Assembly (NCBI GenBank): GCA_046727955.1
Contig: JBKPDO010000296.1
Span: 1-13,702 of the forward strand
Reading direction: 5' to 3'
DNA from: DASVXQ01 sp046727955
Lineage (GTDB): Bacteria; Actinomycetota; CALGFH01
DNA: 13,702 bases
Shown: positions 7,478 to 13,702 of the stretch, one piece after another
Layout of the letters: each line of letters starts with the position of its first letter
Numbering within the stretch: position 1 is the first letter of the stretch
The notes under the pieces: model-generated
Told to the model about the DNA's origin: nothing
Databases searched by the model: none
The model's input: the letters and a program-made list of their open reading frames with translations, nothing else
Made by a program: the position numbers and the translations under genes

Positions 7478-8005
7478 GCGTGGAGTACACCGCTGCCCTC
7501 GGGCTGGGTTCCCGCGATCGACGATCCAGGCGACGGCTTCCGCTGCGTCATCGCCGACGATGACCAGCCCGGCCGCGGTGGGCGAAGAACTCGCTGGTTC
7601 GGCGAGGCTCACCGGGCGGATGCGGCGACGCGGATGGCAGGGGAGGATACTGTTCGACCGACGCCGTGAGGCAGAGCAAGGCGATCACCCGCCACCGCGG
7701 TCGCCTGGCAGGAGACCTCTCGCAGGCCGGCCGACGAAACCGCAGGCGGACGCGGGTGGGGCTTCATCATCAACTCCTGCTCCCGCCGTGATCTCAACAC
7801 AACTTCCGCACCGGGAATCAGGCTACGCGACGTGATCGTCTCCGCCCGGGAATGGTGCGCCGCCAAAGGATGAACGCCGAGCATCCGCAAACCATGACCG
7901 CCACCCGCCGCGGTGCCCTGGTGGGGTGGGGGCCGAATCGCGCTGCACCTTGCCGGGATGCGCGAGGACGGGCTGCGGGCGGTTCCCCGATGGTCTGGGA
8001 TGTCG
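7478..8005. other. Intergenic region, no gene supported
   Basis: About 530 bases between the lipoprotein start and the phased repeats. Several open frames of 100-180 codons cross it on both strands. They overlap one another, have no ribosome binding sites and give low-complexity Arg/Pro/Ala-rich translations typical of G+C-rich non-coding DNA. I see no RNA gene or mobile element here. Confidence 0.55.
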
Positions 8006-8053
8006 GTCACTGGCCCGTAAGGGTCTCGTAACCGGCCGTAAGAGTTTCGTAAC
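8006..8053 (+). promoter_or_regulatory. Five helically phased GTnA(C/G) repeats upstream of the propeller gene
   Basis: The pentamers GTCAC (8006), GTAAG (8017), GTAAC (8028), GTAAG (8038) and GTAAC (8049) start 11, 11, 10 and 11 bases apart, all on one face of the helix. The last four form two tandem 21-base units (8015-8035 and 8036-8056) that match at 18 of 21 positions. This is the arrangement bound by OmpR/PhoB-family regulators (GlnR, PhoP). The last pentamer overlaps the expected -35 position of the promoter at 8066, where no good -35 hexamer is visible, as in an activator-dependent promoter. The regulator's identity is unknown. Confidence 0.55.
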
Positions 8054-8065
8054 TGGGTGGAACCG

Positions 8066-8071
8066 TATGAT
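8066..8071 (+). promoter_or_regulatory. Candidate -10 element TATGAT
   Basis: TATGAT matches five of six bases of the sigma-70-type -10 consensus, and lies 26 bases before the ATG at 8098. A start near 8078 would give a leader of about 20 bases, which includes CAGGGG as a weak ribosome binding site. No -35 consensus lies 16-18 bases upstream; the phased repeats occupy that position instead. Confidence 0.45.
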
Positions 8072-8097
8072 CCCCGCATCTGTTTTCAGGGGTTCGG

Positions 8098-10572
8098 ATG
8101 ACAAGACGCGTCGTCTTTCTGCCGCTGGCCGCCCTCGCCGCTTTGTCGGTCGGCGCCGGAGCGCCGCAACCAGCAGGGTCACTACGGTCCCCCGTTGCTT
8201 CCGCCGCCCGTCCGGCGCCTTCCTCGCCGCAGCCGCCGGCGAGGCTCCCGCTGGCGTTCGAGCCGAACGTCGGTCAGGCCGCTCCCGCCGTGCGCTTCCA
8301 GGCTCGGGCATTGGGCGGGACGGCCTTCTTCACGCGGAACGGCGTGGTGCTCTCGGTGGCCACTAAGGGCCGCCAGACGGTCGTTGGAGTGCGGTTTGTG
8401 GCCGCTGAGCGGAGGCCTCGTGTGCAGGGCGAACGCCGGCTGCGCGGCGTCGTCAACTACTTTCGTGGCAGCGACCGGGCGAGCTGGCAAACGAACATCC
8501 CGACGTTCGCCGCGGTCGCCTACCGCCGGCTCTACGAGGGGGTCGACCTCCGCTACGGCGGCAGCGATGGGCAGCTCGAGAGCACCTACACGGTCAGGGC
8601 CGGCGCGAACGCCGAAAGCATCCGCTGGCGGTACCTCGGCGCGAAGCGGGTGCGCGTGGACGCGGCGACGGGTGACCTCGTCATCACGCTCGCCGCCGCG
8701 ACGCTGGTCGAGCGCGCGCCGGTCGCATGGCAGGAGATCGGCAGCCGCCGTGTCGGGGTTCCCGTTCGCTACAGGATCGGCCCCGACGGCAGCGTCGGCT
8801 TCGCCCTGGGTGGCTACGACGACCGGCGCGCACTGGTGATCGACCCGACCCTCACCTGGTCCACCTACCTGGGCGGCAAGGGCGTGGACGAGGGTCACGA
8901 TATCGCCCTCGATGCGAGCGGCAACGTCTACGTCACCGGGTGGACCAACTCGAGCGATTTCCCGCTGGCGAGCCCGCTGCAGTCATCGGGCAAGGCAGAT
9001 GGAGATGTCTTCGTCACGAAGCTGAGCCCCGACGGCAGGCGGCTGGTGTACTCCGCCTACATCGGAGGTAGCGATTTCGACGCCGGCTACGGCGTCGCGG
9101 TCGACGCGGCCGGCAACGCCTACGTCACGGGGGAGAGCTTCTCCAGCGACTTTCCGGTCGTGAACCCGATCCAACGCGACCCGGGCGTCCAGCAGGACGT
9201 GATCGTCGTCAAGCTGAACGCCTCGGGCTCCGCGCTCGTCTATTCGACCTACGTCGGCGGCGTGAACAGCCAGACGGGCTGGGACATCGCCGCCGACTCC
9301 GCCGGGAGCGCATACGTCACCGGCCACACGCTCTCCGGCATGTACCAGACGTTTTGTTGCGGCGTCGTGCCCGGCACGTTCCCCGTCGTCAACGCCTACC
9401 AGCCGACTGCGGCGAGCGCGCGCGAGGCGTTCGTCCTCAAGCTTACTCCCGCCGGCTCGGGGTTCGTCTACTCCACCTACCTCGGAGGGACCAACGACGT
9501 GGAGTATGGACAGGGCATCGCCGTCGACGCGGCGGGCGACGCGTACGTCGTCGGCTACACGGCCTCGAGCGACTTCCCGACCGCGAACGCGCTGCAGCCC
9601 AGCAACGCCGGCTTCGACGACGTGTTCGTCGCCAAGTTCAACCCGCCGGGCTCGGCGCTGCTCTACTCGACGTACCTCGGCGGCTCGAGCAACGACCAGG
9701 GCAGCGGGATCGCGCTCGACGCAGCGGGGAACGTGTACCTCACGGGCGACACCGACTCGACCGACTTCCCCCTGGCGGGTCCGGTTCAGGGCGCGTCGGC
9801 CGGCCATAGCGAGGCGTTCGTCGCGAAGCTGAACGCGCCGGGTTCGGCGCTGCTGTACTCGACGTACCTCGGCGGCGCCGTGAACGACTACGGCCGCGAG
9901 ATCGCGGTCGACGCAGCGGGCGGCGCCTACGTCGCCGGCTGGACCCGCTCGCCCGACTTCCCCACCGTCAACGCAAACGCGATCCAGCCCTGCGTGAGCG
10001 GCGACGACGCAGACGCGTTCGTCGCGAAGCTGAACGCGCCGGGCTCCGCCCTTGCCTACTCGACATACCTCGGCGGCTGGGTGAACAACTCCGGCCTCGG
10101 CGACTACGCATACGGCATCGCGGTCGACGGCGCCGGGAACGCCTTCGTCACCGGCTACACCTACACCCATGACTTTCCCGTCGCCGGCGCGCCGCTGCAG
10201 CCGGCGAACGCGGGCAGCTCGGACGCCTTCGTCGCACGCGTCGGCGCCGAGCCGGCGCCGGACTTCTCGCTGTGCAGGGACCCGTCGGCGCGGATCATCA
10301 GGCCGGGGGCGACCGCGCGCTATACCGTCACCCTGAGCTCTGGCAACGGGTTTGCGGGGAGCGTCAGCCTCAGCGTCAGCGGCCTGCCGAGCAACCTGGT
10401 CGGGTCGTTCAGCTCGAATCCGGTGACGCTCGCAGCGGGAGACACCGCCTCGACGACCCTGAGCGTCAAGACGAGGGGCAACGAGCCCGACGGCACCTAC
10501 ACGTTGAGGATCAGCGCTTCCGGAGGTGGGAAGACGCACGCACGGGACGTCAAGTTCACCGTTATCAAATAG
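8098..10572 (+). CDS. Secreted seven-bladed SBBP beta-propeller protein
   Basis: An 824-residue exported protein. Residues 1 to about 22 form a signal peptide (MTRRVVFLPLAALAALSVGA). A Pro/Ala-rich linker follows, then an N-terminal domain (about 50-245) beginning PLAFEPNVGQ, as is usual in SBBP proteins. Seven blades begin with STYLGG-type strands at residues 255, 319, 383, 459, 524, 588 and 655. Each carries (G)NAYVTG and SSDFP motifs, so one complete seven-bladed propeller is encoded. Blade 3 is about 12 residues longer and contains a Cys-Cys pair. Residues about 718-824 form an Ig-like domain (RPGATARYTVTLSSGNGFAG and following). There is no membrane anchor or sorting signal, so it is probably released or bound by its domains. 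Such proteins are thought to bind ligands or the cell surface; the exact function is unknown. It appears monocistronic, with a hairpin 50 bases after the stop. Confidence 0.9.
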   Translation: MTRRVVFLPLAALAALSVGAGAPQPAGSLRSPVASAARPAPSSPQPPARLPLAFEPNVGQAAPAVRFQARALGGTAFFTRNGVVLSVATKGRQTVVGVRFVAAERRPRVQGERRLRGVVNYFRGSDRASWQTNIPTFAAVAYRRLYEGVDLRYGGSDGQLESTYTVRAGANAESIRWRYLGAKRVRVDAATGDLVITLAAATLVERAPVAWQEIGSRRVGVPVRYRIGPDGSVGFALGGYDDRRALVIDPTLTWSTYLGGKGVDEGHDIALDASGNVYVTGWTNSSDFPLASPLQSSGKADGDVFVTKLSPDGRRLVYSAYIGGSDFDAGYGVAVDAAGNAYVTGESFSSDFPVVNPIQRDPGVQQDVIVVKLNASGSALVYSTYVGGVNSQTGWDIAADSAGSAYVTGHTLSGMYQTFCCGVVPGTFPVVNAYQPTAASAREAFVLKLTPAGSGFVYSTYLGGTNDVEYGQGIAVDAAGDAYVVGYTASSDFPTANALQPSNAGFDDVFVAKFNPPGSALLYSTYLGGSSNDQGSGIALDAAGNVYLTGDTDSTDFPLAGPVQGASAGHSEAFVAKLNAPGSALLYSTYLGGAVNDYGREIAVDAAGGAYVAGWTRSPDFPTVNANAIQPCVSGDDADAFVAKLNAPGSALAYSTYLGGWVNNSGLGDYAYGIAVDGAGNAFVTGYTYTHDFPVAGAPLQPANAGSSDAFVARVGAEPAPDFSLCRDPSARIIRPGATARYTVTLSSGNGFAGSVSLSVSGLPSNLVGSFSSNPVTLAAGDTASTTLSVKTRGNEPDGTYTLRISASGGGKTHARDVKFTVIK

Positions 10573-10621
10573 CGCCACGCAGAACAGGTCGATCCCACGT
10601 CCTGGCGGTCGCGGCGTTGCT

Positions 10622-10646
10622 CGGTGCTCACGCCGGTGACGCACCG
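10622..10646 (+). terminator. Hairpin downstream of the propeller gene
   Basis: CGGTGCTCAC at 10622-10631 pairs with GTGA (10636-10639) and GCACCG (10641-10646), around a GCCG loop and with one bulged C. This gives a ten-base-pair stem starting 49 bases after the stop. No T-run follows, which is common for hairpin terminators in G+C-rich bacteria. Confidence 0.5.
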
Positions 10647-10701
10647 CCGCCGCAGCGCCTCGATCTGAGCCAACACCTGTCAAGCCAATCCCAAGATCCC
10701 C

Positions 10702-10730
10702 TTGACACCCCCGTAATGGACGTGTAAGGC
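10702..10730 (+). promoter_or_regulatory. Candidate promoter left of the IS110 element
   Basis: A perfect -35 hexamer TTGACA lies at 10702-10707. At 17-bp spacing the -10 would be TAAGGC (10725-10730), which is weak; TGTAAG (10723-10728) is closer to consensus but only 15 bp away. TTGAC (10702), GTAAT (10713) and GTAAG (10724) are also 11 bases apart, echoing the phased repeats elsewhere in the window, though this could be chance. The promoter points into the insertion element. Before the insertion it may have served the secreted-protein gene now at 12328. Confidence 0.35.
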
Positions 10731-10746
10731 CAGCGGCCTAGTCTCA

Positions 10747-10981
10747 CCCAAGGTGTTCATGCCCCTGGCGGGGCGCCCGCGGGTGGATGAAACTCGGGAG
10801 GCGCCCTGCCGCTGACGTCGTTGGTTCTTGGCGCGGTTGAGCCCGTACCCAAGCTTGACGCTGGAGCCCGTCCCGGTAGGGACCCCGGGTTGCCGCCTGT
10901 GAGCGCGAGTCTCAGCCTCTTGATCTGCTGCGGGCTCCGCGGGTGGGTGCGACCAGTTCGGGGCACGTGAAGGGAGTCGGG
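10747..10981 (+). ncRNA. Candidate IS110 bridge RNA region
   Basis: IS110-group elements encode a structured bridge RNA in the non-coding end upstream of the transposase, which pairs with donor and target DNA. Here about 235 non-coding bases precede the transposase. They include a hairpin in which TTCAT (10757-10761) pairs with ATGAA (10787-10791) around an inner G+C stem. GGATGAAACTC (10785-10795) could pair with the right-end sequence GAGTTTCGTCT (12290-12300) using two G-T wobbles. GTCTCAG (10909-10915) is identical to 12297-12303. Such matches are what guide segments would look like, but matches this short can arise by chance. RNA ends and folding are not established. Confidence 0.35.
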
Positions 10982-12229
10982 TTGGAGATCGTGTACCAGC
11001 GGGTCGCCGGGATCGACGTGGGCAAGAAGCTCGTGGCGGTGGCGGTGCGGACCCCTGGGGAGGAGCCGGGGCAGCGCCAGCAGCAGCTGCGCAAGTTCAA
11101 GACGTTTTACCCGGTGCTGCGCGAGATGGTCGGCTGGCTGGTTGCGCAAGGCGTCACCCATGTGGCGATGGAGGCGACGGGGGTGTACTGGCGGCCGGTG
11201 CTGCATGCCCTGTGCGAGGCCGAGCAGTTGGAGCTGTTGCTGGTCAACGCCCGGCACGTCAAGAACGTGCCTGGGCGCAAGACCGACGCCAAGGACGCCG
11301 AATGGCTGGCACAGCTGTGCGAGGTCGGGCTGTTGCGTGGCAGTTTCCTGCCCCCGGCGGAGATCGCCGCGATCCGGGAGGTGACCCGCTACCGCAAGAA
11401 GCTTGTCGAGGCGCGCACCAGTGAGCTGCAGCGGTTGTGCAAGGTCCTGGAAGACGGCGGGGTCAAGATCGACTCGGTGGCCTCCAGCATCACCACGCGC
11501 TCGGCGCGGGCGATGGTGGAGGCGCTGATCGCCGGGGAGCGTGACCCCAGGGTGCTGGCCGAGCTTGCCCGTGGGGTGCTGCGCAAGAAGATCCCCGACC
11601 TTGCGATGGCGCTGGCGGGGCGGTTCGGCGAGCATCATGGGCTGCTGGCACGGATGCATCTTGAGCACATCGACCACCTGGCCGGGATGATCGGGCAGTT
11701 GGACAGCCAGATCGAGGAGATGATCGCCCCTTTCGCCGAGCAGGTGGGCCTGTTGTGCACGATCCCGGGGATCGGCCAGCGCACCGCCCAGGTGCTCATC
11801 AGTGAGATCGGCGTCGACATGTCGCGGTTCCCGACCGCCGACCACCTGGCCTCCTGGGCTGGTCTGTGCCCGGGCAACAACGAGTCGGCCGGCAAGCACC
11901 GCAGCGCCAAGACCCGCAAGGGCAACCGTGAGCTGCGGGAGGCGCTGGTCGAGGCGGCCTGGGCGGCTGGCCGGACCGCCACCTACCTGGGTGCCCGGTT
12001 CCGCCGGCTGCACCGCCGGTTCGGCAAGCAGGGCGGCAGCAAGGCCGCCGTCGCGATCGCCCACAACCTGCTGGTGATCGTCTGGTTCGTCCTGCACGAC
12101 CGTGCCGGCTACCGCGATCTGGGCGCCGACTACTTCACCCGCCACGACAACCCCGACGCCAAGAAACGCCGGCTGATCCGCGAACTGCAGGCCCTGGGCT
12201 ACGCCGTCGACCTGACCCCCGCCGCCTGA
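10982..12229 (+). CDS. IS110-family transposase (DEDD recombinase)
   Basis: A 415-residue IS110-family transposase that catalyses movement of its element without terminal inverted repeats. The start is taken as TTG 10982, because AGGGAG lies five bases upstream and the protein then begins MEIVYQRVAGIDVGKK, the usual family N-terminus. An in-frame GTG at 10943 would add 13 unlikely residues. The RuvC-like DEDD domain shows Asp12 (GIDVGKK), Glu64 (AMEATGVYW), and Asp102 and Asp105 (KTDAKDAEW). A helical linker leads to the C-terminal Tnp_20 domain, with TIPGIGQRTA (260 onward), FPTADHLASWAGLCPG and NNESAGK; Ser302 there is the likely catalytic serine. The frame is intact from end to end and the length is normal for the family, so the enzyme could be active. 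Confidence 0.92.
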   Translation: MEIVYQRVAGIDVGKKLVAVAVRTPGEEPGQRQQQLRKFKTFYPVLREMVGWLVAQGVTHVAMEATGVYWRPVLHALCEAEQLELLLVNARHVKNVPGRKTDAKDAEWLAQLCEVGLLRGSFLPPAEIAAIREVTRYRKKLVEARTSELQRLCKVLEDGGVKIDSVASSITTRSARAMVEALIAGERDPRVLAELARGVLRKKIPDLAMALAGRFGEHHGLLARMHLEHIDHLAGMIGQLDSQIEEMIAPFAEQVGLLCTIPGIGQRTAQVLISEIGVDMSRFPTADHLASWAGLCPGNNESAGKHRSAKTRKGNRELREALVEAAWAAGRTATYLGARFRRLHRRFGKQGGSKAAVAIAHNLLVIVWFVLHDRAGYRDLGADYFTRHDNPDAKKRRLIRELQALGYAVDLTPAA

Positions 12230-12244
12230 GGTCTCGCCCATGTG

Positions 12245-12265
12245 AACCCCGGCTGCGCCGGGGTT
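12245..12265 (+). terminator. Hairpin after the transposase
   Basis: AACCCCGGC and GCCGGGGTT form a perfect nine-base-pair stem around a TGC loop, 15 bases after the transposase stop. No clear T-run follows. It may end transposase transcription and would shield the element from read-through. It could also be part of the right end of the IS. Confidence 0.6.
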
Positions 12266-12327
12266 GCTGTCGCCTGCCCACCCACCGTTGAGTTTCGTCT
12301 CAGTACCCACGGCTCGAGGAGGCTCCA

Positions 12328-12729
12328 ATGCGTGTTTCGATCATGGTCCTGGCGGGCGTGGCTGCCACCGTGCTGGTTCTCGCGGCGCCGGCCACTGCTT
12401 CGGAAGTCGGGACAGACACCCTCTTCCTCAATGGACACACCGTCGGCACGGTCGTTCCGCCGTCCGCCACCCCGCAGCAGGGCACCGACCCCTTCTACGT
12501 CGTCACCAATGGCGTGGAGGGACAACTCGGGATCGCTGGCGTGGGTCCCGGTGAGCCCGGCTACCACGGCGGTCACTGGGCTGTCTACCTCGTGACGTTC
12601 AAGCAGGGAGTAACGGCGTATCTCCTCACGTCGGACGAGGCCGTCGCGGTCGCCCTCGCCGCCGGCGACGTCACCGTCACCCGGGCGCCGGAGAAGGACT
12701 TCCTCTGCCCGATAACCGCGGAGATGTAG
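12328..12729 (+). CDS. Small secreted protein of unknown function
   Basis: A 133-residue protein. The start is ATG 12328, with a strong GAGGAGG five bases upstream (12316-12322). Residues 1-24 form a classical signal peptide, MRVSIMVLAGVAATVLVLAA ending PATA, with likely cleavage after Ala24. The mature protein is about 109 residues. It contains LNGHTVGTVVPPSATPQQGT, GYHGGHWAVYLVTFKQGV and LLTSDEAVAVALAAGD, and a single cysteine near the end. No membrane segment follows the signal. I do not recognise a named family, but the composition and signal make it a real gene. The IS110 element ends about 25 bases upstream of its start, so its original promoter is probably on the far side of the element, near 10702. 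Confidence 0.8.
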   Translation: MRVSIMVLAGVAATVLVLAAPATASEVGTDTLFLNGHTVGTVVPPSATPQQGTDPFYVVTNGVEGQLGIAGVGPGEPGYHGGHWAVYLVTFKQGVTAYLLTSDEAVAVALAAGDVTVTRAPEKDFLCPITAEM

Positions 12730-12976
12730 CGGAGCGAGGTGCGGCCAACGCTGGCTGGGCTTTCCCCTCGTCGTCGGCGGGGAGCACGCTCGCCGGCATG
12801 GCTGGCGCCATCACCGGCCCGACCTCGTTGGCCACAGTGCCGGGTTCGGCCGCCTCGAGGCAGCCCGTGCGCACGCCTCCCGTGGTGCGCCGGCGATCGC
12901 CTTCCTCGGTGGTCGAGCCGCTGCGGGAGAGGGGGCGTACGGGCAGCCGCTGATGCGTGCGCGGTCGAATCCGGCT
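12730..12976. other. Intergenic region, possibly degraded coding sequence
   Basis: About 250 bases without an intact gene. One plus-strand frame at 12780-12821 reads GSTLAGMAGAITGP, which faintly resembles the metal-binding signature of ADP-ribosylglycohydrolases (DTxAAxAGAxxGA). The similarity is limited to this stretch, so it is at most a remnant. Confidence 0.3.
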
Positions 12977-12990
12977 AGAGGGGAACCGAG

Positions 12991-13101
12991 ATGAGCTCGC
13001 TTCCGATCGCTGACTACGCGCTGCTGTCGGACTGCCGCTCGGCCGCGCTGGTCAGCCGGGCGGGCTCGGTGGACTGGCTGTGCGCCCCGCGCTTCGACGG
13101 C
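12991..13101 (+). pseudogene. 5' fragment of a GH15 glucoamylase/trehalase-like gene
   Basis: The frame starts at ATG 12991, with AGAGGGG seven bases upstream (12977-12983). It encodes MSSLPIADYALLSDCRSAAL, then VSRAGSVDWLCAPRFDG. This is the conserved N-terminus of GH15 (glucoamylase/trehalase-like) proteins, which are usually about 600 residues. Homology stops after Gly37. The frame then runs through unrelated sequence to a TAG at 13192-13194. The start region is well preserved while the rest is absent, so the gene was cut by a fairly recent rearrangement. The break falls a few bases before a 32-base repeat (13106) that recurs at 13311. The sequence after the second repeat does not continue the enzyme. 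Confidence 0.8.
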
Positions 13102-13105
13102 TGTG

Positions 13106-13137
13106 GGGTGCGTAAAGTGCGTTCACGCAGCTCACGG
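13106..13137 (+). repeat. Imperfect direct repeat, copy A
   Basis: GGGTGC-n2-AAA followed by GTGCGTTCACGCAGCTC and ACGG. It aligns with copy B at 13311-13342 over about 31 positions, with roughly four mismatches or gaps. It holds a small dyad, TGCG-TTCA-CGCA. It begins four bases after the point where GH15 homology ends. Confidence 0.6.
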
Positions 13138-13437
13138 GTTCATAGACAGAAGAGACCCGAGCCGGTCGCGTTCGAATCACTCCCCCGCCCGTAGCGACCG
13201 CCGAGAGGTCCACGACCACCCTGATGATCGTTGCGGCCGGTCGCACCACGACGCCAGACTGGCTCCGACCCGCCATCCCTGCTGGCGCCGTTTCCCATGC
13301 GCGTGGCGTAGGGTGCACAAATGCGTTCATGCAGCTCGTCGGTACTTGTGGAGTAGTCCACCGGGCGCTACGCGCCGGGCACCCAGGGCCATGGCCTCCT
13401 GGCACGTCGGGTCCCGCCGTAGGAGGCACACGGCGCC
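13138..13437. other. Non-coding stretch spanning repeat copy B
   Basis: About 300 bases with no supported gene. Between the repeats, TTCGAATC at 13171-13178 resembles a tRNA T-loop, but the flanking bases do not form a stem. After copy B there is a GGGCGCTACGCGCC-type G+C-rich stretch. The minus-strand oxygenase gene ends at 13438. Confidence 0.5.
13311..13342 (+). repeat. Imperfect direct repeat, copy B
   Basis: GGGTGCACAAATGCGTTCAT followed by GCAGCTCGTCGG, in the same orientation as copy A and 205 bases downstream of it. The shared core is TGCGTTCA(C/T)GCAGCTC. The two copies could be the ends of a small inserted unit, a recombination site pair, or the product of a duplication. Confidence 0.6.
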
Positions 13438-13702
13438 TTACTCCAGGCGGGGTGCCTCATCCCCGAACAGGAACGACAGCAAGACGAAGCGCCGCCCGGC
13501 GGTCACATCGAGGACCTCGTGCAGGTGCGAGCAGCTAAACAGCAGCGCAGCGCCGGGGGCCGGCCGGTACAGCTCGGGCCCGTACTCGGGGAAGCGCAGC
13601 TGACCGCCCTGGTAGCCATCGTTGAGGTTGAGGGTGAGCGCGAACCGACGGTGCGCGGTCGCGGGGCTGAGGTTGTCGCGGTGGGCTCGGAAGAACCCGC
13701 GG
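13438..13702 (-). CDS. 2-oxoglutarate/Fe(II)-dependent oxygenase, C-terminal part (runs off right edge)
   Basis: Eighty-seven codons at the C-terminal end of a minus-strand gene; the stop is TAA at 13440-13438 and the start lies beyond the window. The protein reads RGFFRAHRDNLSPATAHRRF, then LNLNDGYQGGQLRFPEYG, PAPGAALLFSCSHLHEVLDV and GRRFVLLSFLF. This is the catalytic core of prolyl-4-hydroxylase-like (PKHD-type) 2OG-Fe(II) oxygenases. The iron ligands are the His-x-Asp pair (HRD at 7-9 of the fragment) and the distal His61; Arg70 or Arg71 would bind 2-oxoglutarate. All active-site residues in this part are present, so the enzyme is probably functional, acting on a protein or small-molecule substrate that cannot be deduced. 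It faces the truncated GH15 gene. Confidence 0.85.
   Translation of the reverse strand, partial: RGFFRAHRDNLSPATAHRRFALTLNLNDGYQGGQLRFPEYGPELYRPAPGAALLFSCSHLHEVLDVTAGRRFVLLSFLFGDEAPRLE

Larger units (their letters stand above)
10741..12302 (+). mobile_element. IS110-family insertion sequence (ends tentative)
   Basis: The element is defined by its IS110-type transposase and the long non-coding stretch before it. The ends are inferred from a short direct repeat, GTCTCA, at 10741-10746 and 12297-12302. The resulting length of about 1.56 kb lies near the upper end for the family. An alternative right end is the related GTCTCGCCCA at 12231-12240, just after the transposase stop, which matches GTCTCACCCA at 10741-10750 in nine of ten bases. 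IS110 elements usually lack clear terminal inverted repeats, and none of any length is seen; only GGATGAAACTC (10785-10795) and GAGTTTCGTCT (12290-12300) are partly inverted. The element sits between the propeller gene and the small secreted-protein gene. Confidence 0.7.

Noticed and set aside
8015..8056. Two tandem 21-base units as a possible CRISPR remnant.
   Set aside because: There are no spacers between the units and the real periodicity is 10-11 bp, which fits an operator array.
7305..8079. Overlapping open frames of 127-176 codons on both strands between the lipoprotein and propeller genes.
   Set aside because: No ribosome binding sites, no domains, mutual overlap, and one translates the operator repeats.
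12780..12821. GSTLAGMAGAITGP as an ADP-ribosylglycohydrolase remnant.
   Set aside because: Only about 14 residues resemble the signature, the key aspartates are missing and nothing around it supports the family.
13162..13190. TTCGAATC with flanking G+C as a tRNA 3' end or integration site.
   Set aside because: The flanking five-base arms do not pair, and no anticodon or D-arm region precedes it.
13140..13361. Minus-strand 73-codon frame beginning MDYSTSTDELHERI as a possible antitoxin.
   Set aside because: It runs through both the repeat and non-coding sequence, becomes Gly/Arg-rich, has no toxin partner, and part of it only translates repeat copy B.

Overview
The window is G+C-rich throughout, and its real genes favour G or C at third codon positions. 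The protein families (a split glutamate synthase, an IS110 transposase, a lipoprotein, a GH15-type N-terminus) and the GlnR-like operators suggest a high-G+C actinobacterium or a related soil lineage. That placement is inference. I see no tRNA, rRNA or CRISPR array.

Left part (1-6072). A minus-strand gene starts at 126 and runs off the left edge. After about 650 non-coding bases comes a tightly overlapping plus-strand operon of three genes (778-6072). It encodes an unusually arranged glutamate synthase: a divergent FMN-barrel/ferredoxin-like protein, a canonical glutamate-synthase FMN/Fe-S subunit, and a protein that fuses the glutaminase domain directly to the GXGXG domain. No NAD(P)H-dependent small subunit (GltD) is present. 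Upstream, at 565-602, four GNAAC pentamers lie exactly 11 bp apart. This resembles the operator of the nitrogen regulator GlnR and fits the job of the operon.

Middle part (6073-8097). This stretch holds gene debris and one lipoprotein gene. There is a fragment of a thiamine-pyrophosphate-dependent dehydrogenase/transketolase-like E1 protein with an internal stop, and the C-terminal end of an Mth938-like (NDUFAF3-type) protein on the minus strand. A minus-strand lipoprotein gene follows (6899-7477). A second set of 10-11-bp-phased repeats (GTCAC/GTAAG/GTAAC, 8006-8053) lies just upstream of a promoter.

Right part (8098-13702). That promoter serves a large secreted protein with exactly seven SBBP beta-propeller blades and a C-terminal Ig-like domain. 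Next is an IS110-family insertion sequence (about 10741-12302). It has a TTG-started DEDD transposase and a structured upstream non-coding region where a bridge RNA would be expected. It seems to have landed between a promoter and a small secreted-protein gene (12328-12729). Then come the first 37 codons of a GH15 glucoamylase/trehalase-like gene, cut off next to a 32-bp repeat that recurs 205 bp later. The last feature is the C-terminal part of a minus-strand 2-oxoglutarate/Fe(II) oxygenase running off the right edge.

The strongest biological story is a domain-shuffled glutamate synthase operon with a likely nitrogen-control operator, together with a possible second target of the same regulator type at the propeller gene.
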